NCBI GenBank assembly: GCA_965212525.1
Contig: CBDBVC010000059.1
Span: 167,276 to 231,275 of the forward strand
Reading direction: 5' to 3'
DNA: 64,000 bases
Source: SZUA-38 sp965212525
Lineage (GTDB): Bacteria > Pseudomonadota > Gammaproteobacteria > Xanthomonadales > SZUA-38
A program made the translations under genes and the position numbers. Below are positions 55,014 through 62,179 of this stretch, in pieces. The notes below the pieces were generated by a model, which was not told the origin of the DNA, made no database searches, and saw only the letters and a list, made by a program, of their open reading frames with translations. Every line of letters begins with the position of its first letter. The first letter of the stretch is position 1.

Positions 55014-55531
55014 TGATCAACATCCTTGTCTGCCAGAACGTTGCCGGCCTGAATCGCAATGATTTCAGCCTGATCACCAGGAAACTTGGTACCCAGCTCA
55101 TGTAGAAATTGACGTGTTGCTTCACGTGCGCCTGGCACGCGGAATACAACGCTGCAGTGTTGAACTGGCTCTGGATGTTGCAGGTGGGACATTACAGCCA
55201 CTTTCAACGAGCAGCTTTGGAGATGACGGGGAACCCAAACCGACCAGAAGTAGCTTGAGAGCAACGCACCTGCGCAGAGCAGTTCGACGGTCAGCGTTGA
55301 ACTTGCTGTTTCGGATACCTCGATGTAGCCGAGCTTCTGAAACTCCAGTAGATCGCCACGCATACTCAACGGGACCACTGTGCTGTGGTCACGAGCAAGG
55401 CGACCGATAGCCTGAGCAAGAGCGTCCAGTTCAACGGGGTTGATCCCCGTTTTATGAGCGTGAACCACGGCCGAGGCTTCGAACCCCGCATCAGCATGAA
55501 TGCTTGGGAAAAGGGAGGCGTTACTGTGCAT
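55010..55531 (-). CDS. conserved-looking hypothetical ICE protein
   Basis: A 173-residue soluble protein with no recognised domain. Regions of note are GINPVELDALAQAIGRLARD near the N-terminus and the C-terminal GAREATRQFLHELGTKFPGD. The start ATG at 55531 has GGAGGTGTCAG upstream, and the longer frame to 55561 is less likely. It overlaps the end of the small zinc-ribbon gene and is coupled to the HicA-like gene. Confidence 0.6.
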   Translation of the reverse strand: MHSNASLFPSIHADAGFEASAVVHAHKTGINPVELDALAQAIGRLARDHSTVVPLSMRGDLLEFQKLGYIEVSETASSTLTVELLCAGALLSSYFWSVWVPRHLQSCSLKVAVMSHLQHPEPVQHCSVVFRVPGAREATRQFLHELGTKFPGDQAEIIAIQAGNVLADKDVDQ

Positions 55532-55697
55532 CTGACACCTCCAGAAGCTCCTCGATGTCATAGCTATTGCAGGTTGGGCAAATCAGCACGTCCACTTCAC
55601 TGTCAGGGGAGGCCGGTACAGCTCCACTCACCTGATGTTGCGGATGGTGTCTGTCACAATGAAGGCACCAATGAGTAATAGCGGGAGTGTTTTTCAT
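55521..55697 (-). CDS. 58-residue zinc-ribbon protein
   Basis: A small gene read leftward from ATG 55697, with AAGGAGG nine bases upstream, to TAA at 55521. The product has CLHC near residue 11 and CPTC near residue 43, a Cys4 zinc-ribbon layout, with HH in between (CDRHHPQHQ). The C-terminal tail is acidic. Its start overlaps the dnaB stop (ATGA) and its end overlaps the next gene by 11 bp. It could bind DNA or a protein partner such as DnaB. Confidence 0.7.
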   Translation of the reverse strand: MKNTPAITHWCLHCDRHHPQHQVSGAVPASPDSEVDVLICPTCNSYDIEELLEVSDAQ

Positions 55698-57043
55698 GAC
55701 TGACCTCCTTGCCAGCCACTGCTCGCACTGAGATTTGCAAAACGAGTTTGGTGTGGAATAAAGGCGGTGCGCACCGTTCCGGTTGGGCCATTACGAGCCT
55801 TGCCGATGATGATTTCTGCAATGCCTTTGTGTTCGGTCTCCGGGTGATACTTCTCGTCGCGGTACACGAACATGATCAGGTCCGCGTCCTGTTCGATGGC
55901 GCCGCTATCACGCAAATCGGCGTTGATTGGGCGCTTGTTTGGGCGGCGCTCCAGTTCCCGATTGAGCTGAGAAAGGGCGACTACAGGGCAGTTCATCTCC
56001 TTGGCCAGCGCTTTAAGTGCTTGGGAGATAGCGCTGATTTCATTCGCCCGGTTTTCTTGACCTGGGCAGCGCATGAGCTGCAGATAATCGATAAGGATCA
56101 GGCTCGGGTGGCCAAACCGGCGAGCTGCACGGCGGGATTTGGCCCTGATCGCACCAGGTGTAAGACCTGATGAGTCGTCTATGACCAAGCGTTCACCGTA
56201 GCTATTGATGCGCGAAACTGCGGCGGTCAGTTTCGGCCAGTCTTCGTCATCGAGCTTGCCCTTCAACAACTTGCCAAGATCGAGATGGCCAAGGATGGCC
56301 ATCAGTCGATAGAGCAGCGCTTTAGCTGGCATCTCCATGCTGAAAACCTGGACCGTACGATCGGGTTTTGCCTGCAGCGCTGTATCCACAAAGTTTAAGG
56401 CCAGAGATGTTTTACCCATCGACGGACGTGCGCCGAGGATGATCAAGTCGGCCTCCTGGAACCCAGATGTCATGTCGTCCAGATCGTCCAGGCCTGAAGG
56501 CAAACCGGTCACCACTACATCACCATTAAAGTGCTCATCGATTTGTTCGACGACCATCGTCAAGCACTTGTTGATGTTGACAAATTCCGATGCGCTTTTA
56601 CCTTCCCCTAAGGCGAAGAGCTGCTGCTCAATAGACTCCTGAACTTCGGCGGCGTCGGCCTGAGGATCCGTGGCTTGACGAGAGCACTGGTAGCCCAGCG
56701 ACATGAGCTGCCTGAGCTGAGAGCGGTTACGCACAATGAATGCGTAGTGCTCTATGTTGGCCACTGACGGGGTGTTTTTGGCCAATTCGCCGAGGTAGGC
56801 GAGGCCACCCGCTTCGTCGGGATTCTCCAATGCGTCATGTACGGTCACGATATCGAACGGAATGGCTTTGTCGGCCAGGCTGGCAATAGTCCCGAAGAGC
56901 AACCGATGGTCGTGCCGAAAAAAATCCGAGTATTCCAGCTTGTCTGCGACGAGATCCCAGGCGTTATTGTCGAGCAGCAGCCCGCCTAATACGCCTTGTT
57001 CGGCCTCGACGGAGTGGGGTGGAGATAGGTCGAGATGATTCAT
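55694..57043 (-). CDS. dnaB: replicative DNA helicase DnaB, ICE-encoded
   Basis: A 449-residue hexameric helicase. The N-terminal domain (SVEAEQGVLGGLLLDNNAWD) and the RecA-like domain with Walker A GARPSMGKTSLALN, the Walker B-like LILIDYLQLM and the DLRDSGAIEQDADLIMFVYR motif are complete. It is separate from the host copy and supports autonomous replication of the excised ICE. It is coupled at both ends by ATGA overlaps. Confidence 0.95.
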   Translation of the reverse strand: MNHLDLSPPHSVEAEQGVLGGLLLDNNAWDLVADKLEYSDFFRHDHRLLFGTIASLADKAIPFDIVTVHDALENPDEAGGLAYLGELAKNTPSVANIEHYAFIVRNRSQLRQLMSLGYQCSRQATDPQADAAEVQESIEQQLFALGEGKSASEFVNINKCLTMVVEQIDEHFNGDVVVTGLPSGLDDLDDMTSGFQEADLIILGARPSMGKTSLALNFVDTALQAKPDRTVQVFSMEMPAKALLYRLMAILGHLDLGKLLKGKLDDEDWPKLTAAVSRINSYGERLVIDDSSGLTPGAIRAKSRRAARRFGHPSLILIDYLQLMRCPGQENRANEISAISQALKALAKEMNCPVVALSQLNRELERRPNKRPINADLRDSGAIEQDADLIMFVYRDEKYHPETEHKGIAEIIIGKARNGPTGTVRTAFIPHQTRFANLSASSGWQGGQS

Positions 57044-57258
57044 TTCAACCTCCCCTGATCTATCTGCATAAAGCCGCTGCCGTTAGCTGCACCCAGAGCT
57101 TTGACCATGTCCACTTCGACCTTGGCCGAATTGATCATCACCTGGGCAACTTCGGCCACGGCTTTAGCGCGATCGAGTTCCATTGGCTTGTCGGGGTCGA
57201 GCAGGCCTTCAATAGTGACGAACAGGTGATTGCGGAGATCCTCAATCTTGTTTTTCAT
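57040..57258 (-). CDS. small conserved ICE/phage-type protein
   Basis: A 72-residue helical protein. The core EDLRNHLFVTIEGLLDPDKP, followed by MELDRAKAVAEVAQVMINSA, has the look of a small protein common to phages and ICEs, often near replication genes. No function is known. The ATG at 57258 (MKNKIEDL) is preferred over 57270. It overlaps the HNH gene end by 17 bp and dnaB by four bases. Confidence 0.65.
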   Translation of the reverse strand: MKNKIEDLRNHLFVTIEGLLDPDKPMELDRAKAVAEVAQVMINSAKVEVDMVKALGAANGSGFMQIDQGRLK

Positions 57259-57961
57259 GTTCAGCCTCACGAATGGTGCGCTTGAGTTTGCCGATGGCGC
57301 GAATGGCGGACTTCAGCTCTTCCGGATAGCGATGGATGGTGTTGCGGCGCATACGCTCCGCTCGTGTGAGCAGCTCTAGATTGTCGAGAGCGATATGGGC
57401 CTTATTACCGTCCATGAAGCACACGCATTGGTTGATGGGTACGGGACCGTAATGCCCTTCCCACAGCAGGATGTGCACGCCTTGCCAGTCAACTGGTGGG
57501 TAACCGGTGTCAGTGATTTTTCGCTGCAGATACCCATCTGGTGTTGTGCGCAGACTGCCAACGGGGAGCCAGTTCTCGGGCCGGTTTCCTGCCTTGAACT
57601 GTGTTGTTGCCATGCGGCCGACTGAGGGGAGTCCCTTGACGCCTTTGTTCCAAGGGGTCATGCCCTTGGCAAAGCGATGCTCAGTGCCTGAGCTACCATC
57701 AAATCGGCCACAGAGATTGCTGCTTAGAAATTCAGCGCTTTTGGATAAGCCAAGGCGTTTGGCCTTGGCATAAACCTGATAGACGCTGAGTCCGATTTCA
57801 TTGGCCAGGGCCTGGGTAGTTTCGTTGGGATAGCGGGCAATGAGCATGCGCTCCTCAGCCTCACTCCAAATATGATGCTTTTTAACCGGCACCAAACCCA
57901 ATCGGGAGCGCGCATGCTCCAAGGTAGCCTTAGCCAGAGGGGACAGACATTGACGTGTCAT
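57242..57961 (-). CDS. HNH endonuclease with N-terminal HTH
   Basis: A 239-residue protein. The N-terminal part (about 25-75) is a Myb/SANT-like helix-turn-helix (WSEAEERMLIARYPNETTQA). The C-terminal HNH_3-type nuclease has the entry FKAGNRPENWLPVGSLR and the motif residues in HILLWEGHYGPVP and DGNKAHIALDNLELL. Free-standing homing-type or phage nucleases have this layout. The start at 57961 has GGAGGTGGCC upstream. It lies within the parA-dnaB part of the operon. Confidence 0.78.
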   Translation of the reverse strand: MTRQCLSPLAKATLEHARSRLGLVPVKKHHIWSEAEERMLIARYPNETTQALANEIGLSVYQVYAKAKRLGLSKSAEFLSSNLCGRFDGSSGTEHRFAKGMTPWNKGVKGLPSVGRMATTQFKAGNRPENWLPVGSLRTTPDGYLQRKITDTGYPPVDWQGVHILLWEGHYGPVPINQCVCFMDGNKAHIALDNLELLTRAERMRRNTIHRYPEELKSAIRAIGKLKRTIREAEHEKQD

Positions 57962-58659
57962 TGGCCACCTCCAGAACTGAGAGCGGTGTGGGTTGTTTTC
58001 CCTACCCCGTGATGAAGTCGAACGTGTTGCCCTTGATTCCAACCTGCGGTCATGGATCCCGTATCGTGTCCTTTGGCTTCAAGGGACCGGATCTCGAAGG
58101 TTTTCAGCGTCGGATGATGGTGTTCCAAGTAAGCGCTGATAGCTTTGCTTGTTTCACTGTCCATAGAGCCGGCGAATTCAGCCACTTTGTAACTCACGGC
58201 GTTTATCCAACCTTCGGCAAACAGAGCTCCGCGACGACGCTTGGTTTTCAGTTGGCATCGCTTTTGTTGGGCTACATGCTCACGGCGTGCTGCCACCAAT
58301 TGGTGAAGCCAGTGCGGAATACGCGTGTGCAGTGAGCTCTGGCGAAATACCTTTGCCCAGGAACTTGAAGGACCAGCCCTGTAAAGGGTTGTAGTAGGCA
58401 ATGTGTTGGCAATCGAACGCTCGCGCACACGTCTGAGCGAGCAGGTGAAGCCAATCTTGTGGAGCCAGGCGGGTATGTGTGGCAACGCTCGCTTCATCAA
58501 CCGTATGAACCGCAACCTCGATGGCTTCGAGGTTGTACTGCTTCATCAGGTTTCGGGCTTGGCGAAGCGCTGGTTTTCTACTTCATTCGGCGATGCACCG
58601 TTGGAGTTGGCCAGTGCAAAGCATTTAGCAACTTTTTCAAGAACTCTTTGCTTATCCAT
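57958..58659 (-). CDS. DUF2786-type protein, two frameshifts
   Basis: A single gene read in three frames. From ATG 58659 it starts MDKQRVLEKVAKCFALANS NG-type, then ALRQARNLMKQYNLEAIEVA, the DUF2786 signature. It continues to YSALAS, then QLVAARREHVAQQKRCQLKT through GWINAVSYKVAEFAG to 57958. One missing T in 58574-58577 and one extra G at 58302-58303 explain the shifts. The joined product is about 233 residues. DUF2786 proteins are widespread on ICEs and phages with unknown role. Confidence 0.75.
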
Positions 58660-59417
58660 CACTCACCCCCTTCCTGCTGGGCACGAGGGGAGAGCGCCTC
58701 TGACCAAAGTCGCAGTGTTTCCTCTTCATCCGCTGAGAGATAAACCTGGGCGCGACAGTCCGAAACCTTCTGTTTCAGCACATTGAGGCGGTCCTGGACG
58801 CTGGAACCATCGTCGTAAGCAATCTCCTGCTCGATAGCTTGCACAACGTCATTGCGCAGGGAGAGCACCGTGCTTATCCAGAACGCATTTGGGCTGGTCC
58901 AGCCAATGAGCTTTCGTGTTCGGGCAGGCGACAGGTAATCACGGAGCCTGAGATTGAACTCACCAGGGGAGTAATCATTCCTGAAAACGTCTGCGCGGTT
59001 GAGCGTCAGCGCTGTTTGAAGAATTTCCAGGAGTGGTTCCAGAGCAGCTGGGTCAGGGACGAAAGGTTCCAGATATGTTTCAGCTACAAGGCGCTTCGCT
59101 TCCGCATCTCGTGCTTGTTGACGCCGCTTGGCCACGTTTTCGTCGCGGCCGCGCTTCTCCTTTGCGTGCCGTATGTTCGAATTTACTGACTCAATAAGCT
59201 TCGCGGCGTCCTGCAAAAGCTGACGCTGTTCAAAGCTCAAGTGAGCGCCTATACGGCCGGGTAGATGCGTACCACTTGTCAGGGAATGGATGTCACGAGC
59301 GGTACCACTAAGTTTGGCTTGCAAGCTGCGTAATTGTTGAGCGCTGTAGTACTTGCCAATCTCAAGGATGACGTCTGCAGAAATGCTGCGAGCATCGGTG
59401 ATAGAGGGCTTTGCCAT
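58659..59417 (-). CDS. coiled, unrecognised ICE protein next to parA
   Basis: A 252-residue hydrophilic helical protein with no domain recognised. A long charged coiled-coil-like stretch (about 75-115, KEKRGRDENVAKRRQQARDA) divides it. The C-terminal half has many short helices (SLRNDVVQAIEQEIAYDDGS). It lies 1 bp after parA and before the DUF2786 gene. A role in partition together with ParA is possible from context only. Confidence 0.65.
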   Translation of the reverse strand: MAKPSITDARSISADVILEIGKYYSAQQLRSLQAKLSGTARDIHSLTSGTHLPGRIGAHLSFEQRQLLQDAAKLIESVNSNIRHAKEKRGRDENVAKRRQQARDAEAKRLVAETYLEPFVPDPAALEPLLEILQTALTLNRADVFRNDYSPGEFNLRLRDYLSPARTRKLIGWTSPNAFWISTVLSLRNDVVQAIEQEIAYDDGSSVQDRLNVLKQKVSDCRAQVYLSADEEETLRLWSEALSPRAQQEGGE

Positions 59418-59418
59418 C

Positions 59419-60280
59419 TCAACGATCCTCCTTCACCAATTTGGCCACCTTCTCTTCGGTCATGGCCTCGAAGCGGTCGCGCCATTCTGGAAAGAGCTCA
59501 ATGGCTAATTGCCGGATGACGACTAGGGCTGCTGGGGATTTGCGGTTGGAAGGCTGGCGATATTCCAGGCGGTGTGCTGGAACGCCTTGGGACGCAGCGC
59601 TACGAAACACCACTGCAGTAGGAATAATGCTGTCCAAAACGCTGATTTCTTCATTGTCTTGGAATATTTCGCGGACTGACTGCTCGATCACCTGCGCGTC
59701 GGTGGTTTGATCAAGGTTGTTAATAGCGATCCGCACGGGAGGAATTTTCATACCCAGGCGCCCATATGCACGGAGGCCATCCAACATCTGCATGGTTCCA
59801 CGGCTGAATTCGCGTGCGGCGAGCATGTTGGGTGGAAGAGGGGATATGACCAAGTCAGACGCGAGAACTACCATTTCCAACATGGCCGATCTGGCACCTT
59901 GGGTGTCAATCAGTACCAGGTCAAAATGGCCTTCGAATGCCGGCATCAGATTAGCTAGTCGCAATCTGCCGTCCGGTGCCTGCAGGAGCAAGCTGTTCAA
60001 TTGGTTATTTACGTCGTTCGAGATCACCAGGGACAGATTAGGAATCGTCGTGCTGGAGATGATCTTGAGGGAGTCGGTGATATTGAACGCGAGCAGGTCA
60101 TAGATGCCGCCCTGAGCTTCCCTCGACCAATTGGTAATACGAGGAAAGCGAAGGCTGGGCGGGATCCAGATCGATTAGGAGGGTGCGAAGGCCCGCGTCC
60201 GCGCAGAATGCGCCGAGGTTGGCCTCAATGGTGGTTTTACCAACGCCGCCTTTGGTCGAAACGACCGCAGTGATTTTCAT
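59419..60280 (-). CDS. parA: ParA/Soj-like partition ATPase, frameshifted
   Basis: First gene of the ICE block, 92 bp from the att core. The deviant Walker A STKGGVGKTTIEANLG and Walker A' LLIDLDPAQPS lie in the first frame (to SSG). The remainder, from GIYDLLAFNITDSLKIISST through VLIDTQGARSAMLEMVVLAS to 59419, is in another frame. One extra C in 60110-60112 explains this. The joined product is about 286 residues. In this ICE class the homologous soj lies at the element end and is needed for stable maintenance of the excised circle. Confidence 0.85.
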
Positions 60281-60347
60281 GGTTTAGAGCCTCTAATGTG
60301 AATTCATTAGAGGCTGCATCGAAAATCGGGTAGATTCTGACCCATAA

Positions 60348-60395
60348 CCAATTGGTTTCGAGACCTGCAAACCAGTTGGCTTTTAACCAATTGGT
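60348..60395. repeat. pair of ACCAATTGGT palindromes at the att core
   Basis: The 10-bp palindrome occurs at 60348-60357, just outside the tRNA-Lys remnant, and at 60386-60395 within the anticodon stem of the remnant. An imperfect copy, ACCAGTTGGC, lies between them at 60371-60380. They may be integrase core or arm sites. Confidence 0.5.
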
Positions 60396-60424
60396 CGTAG
60401 GTTCGAATCCCACACGACCCACCA
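60373..60424 (+). other. att core: 52-bp 3' end of tRNA-Lys(TTT)
   Basis: From CAGTTGG the sequence follows a bacterial tRNA-Lys: anticodon loop CTTTTAA, T-arm GGTTCGAATCC and acceptor end CGACCCACCA. The 5' part of the tRNA (acceptor and D-arm) is absent, with unrelated sequence upstream. This is the typical 3' duplicate left at the distal end of an ICE integrated in tRNA-Lys. PAPI-1, pKLC102 and PPHGI-1 use this target. Confidence 0.85.
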
Positions 60425-60613
60425 TTTTTGAGACCAGTTGACGCTGGAATCAAATCTTAGAATCAGAGGTTCTAGCTCTGATAGAGGCGGTTTTACGGTT
60501 TTGGAAAGTGTTACAGCACTTAGATATCGCCGTAGACATGCAGCCGTCTGAGGCGAACAGTAGTTTTCGGTTCGTCATGATGTCAATGTGCATAGGCTTT
60601 GCGATGCGCATTC

Positions 60614-60690
60614 CGGGGTATAGCGCAGTCCGGTAGCGCGCCTGCTTTGGGAGCAGGATGTCGGGAGTTCGAATCCCCCTACCCCGACCA
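60614..60690 (+). tRNA. tRNA-Pro (TGG)
   Basis: A 77-nt gene including CCA. The acceptor stem CGGGGTA/TACCCCG and anticodon stem CCTGC/GCAGG are perfect, with anticodon loop TTTGGGA. The T-stem has one A-C mismatch (GGGAG/CCCCC), which may be a base error. It lies 190 bp after the tRNA-Lys remnant, with the same orientation, and is followed by a terminator. Confidence 0.93.
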
Positions 60691-60700
60691 TATTTAATGA

Positions 60701-60728
60701 AAAAGGCGTCTTTATGACGCCTTTTTTT
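60701..60728 (+). terminator. rho-independent terminator after tRNA-Pro
   Basis: AAAAGGCGTC and GACGCCTTTT pair around TTTAT and continue into a T-run. It lies 11 bp past the tRNA. Confidence 0.9.
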
Positions 60729-60859
60729 GTGCCTTGAGCAAAGTCGTACCGTTCGTCTGGAAAAAATCCGGATTTCGACCTGGTTCTTTATTCCGGGCAT
60801 GCGAAAGCCTCTGGCCAACCAGAATTCCCTATAGCCAGTGCGCTTTGATTATGAGCGTA

Positions 60860-62179
60860 CTAGGGCGATGCTCTGGAAAATGATGAGCTTCGCATTGAAT
60901 GCTCAGTTGAGGTGCGTTTCCTGAATGTGCCGACACCAAGCCCGCTCGCCATTAGCGTCAATAGTAGACTCTGCTCTACTTGATCTACTGGTGGGTCCAT
61001 AGAGCATGTCATTGACTCGCGATGCAGTTGCGCAGATGCGAGCTCGAGAGCCTTCTGTAGCGCGCTTCGGCCAGTCGACTTGGTCCGCCGATCAATACTG
61101 ACCTCTGTGCTGCTAGATTGTTGTGGAGCTGGCAGCTTCTTGGGCTCTGGTTGAGCGGTTTCCTGTGAATGCACACCTATTTTGGCGGGTAAGGGGGCAG
61201 AGGGTTTGCCACTTGGATCAACCCGTGTCACTCGGCTCAGAGCGCCCTGAGCCCGACTCCGCTCATGTAGAACAGCACGCATATGGTCGTAGTCCGCCTC
61301 TATGTAATTCATCGTTGTCGCTAGATTCGAATGATTCAGCAGGCTTTTCGTGAGATGAATGTTTCGCTCAGGCTGCTTCATCAAGTCTGTTGCTAATGTG
61401 TGCCTGAAGCGGTGAGGGGTCATGCGCACGCCGATCTTATCGGTGAGCTTGCCGTACATTGACTCCACCTGGTCGATGTTCATTTCCTTGCCATGGAAGT
61501 GACGAGAGAATCTGTTGACGTTGAACAGCTGATCGTCTGGTGAAAAACCGATTTTCTCGGCCTCCCCCAAGATCCTGGATAAGTGTGGAGCGAGTCCTTC
61601 CATAATGGGGAGGAAAAACTCCCGATGGGTCTTCTCTGTTTCACCGCGGACCAAGATCATCTGGCTGTCCCAGTCGATATCTTTGTAACGCAGGCACAGC
61701 AGGGCATTCAGACGTATGCCTGTGTAATAAAACATCTCGAAGACGCTGAGCCAGAACCAGGCAGGTGTGATCTGGCTACGTTCATGCGTACAACGTTCTT
61801 GGCCTACAAGGGATATGAGCCAGTTGCGTGCTCGTTGGATGGCGTCTCCATTGATTGTCTTGCTGGCTCGCTTTGGTGGGATAACGCTGGTTTTCTTGAA
61901 TGGGTTGATCGTGGTATGGGTCATCAGGCCGTGTTCTATGGCGTAGCCCCAAACAGTTCGAAGGTGATTTGAATAGGTGTTCCAGCTGCGTTTGGATAAT
62001 CCGTTCTCAAGGACTTTTTTTCGCCATGTCAGAACCGCACGATGATCGATCTCCTCAACTGAGGCCGTTCGGAAATGCTTGAGTAGTGCTTTGGTCGAGG
62101 CGCGATAGATCTTTGCACTGGCAGGCCGCAGATCATGGGCAAAGATGTATTCCTCCGTCAGATTCGAGGGCGTCGTCAT
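60860..62179 (-). CDS. tyrosine site-specific integrase (ICE)
   Basis: A 439-residue tyrosine recombinase. An N-terminal core-binding SAM-like domain (about 1-110, DLRPASAKIYRASTKALLKH) precedes the catalytic domain. The first catalytic Arg is in YYTGIRLNALL, the His-x2-Arg in TPHRFRHTLATD, the second His in LLNHSNLATTMNY, and the nucleophilic Tyr in MNYIE. About 115 extra residues follow, rich in Ser/Pro/Gln. Its start overlaps the relaxase stop (ATGA). Integrase next to relaxase at an element end is the layout of PFGI-1-class ICEs. Confidence 0.9.
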   Translation of the reverse strand: MTTPSNLTEEYIFAHDLRPASAKIYRASTKALLKHFRTASVEEIDHRAVLTWRKKVLENGLSKRSWNTYSNHLRTVWGYAIEHGLMTHTTINPFKKTSVIPPKRASKTINGDAIQRARNWLISLVGQERCTHERSQITPAWFWLSVFEMFYYTGIRLNALLCLRYKDIDWDSQMILVRGETEKTHREFFLPIMEGLAPHLSRILGEAEKIGFSPDDQLFNVNRFSRHFHGKEMNIDQVESMYGKLTDKIGVRMTPHRFRHTLATDLMKQPERNIHLTKSLLNHSNLATTMNYIEADYDHMRAVLHERSRAQGALSRVTRVDPSGKPSAPLPAKIGVHSQETAQPEPKKLPAPQQSSSTEVSIDRRTKSTGRSALQKALELASAQLHRESMTCSMDPPVDQVEQSLLLTLMASGLGVGTFRKRTSTEHSMRSSSFSRASP

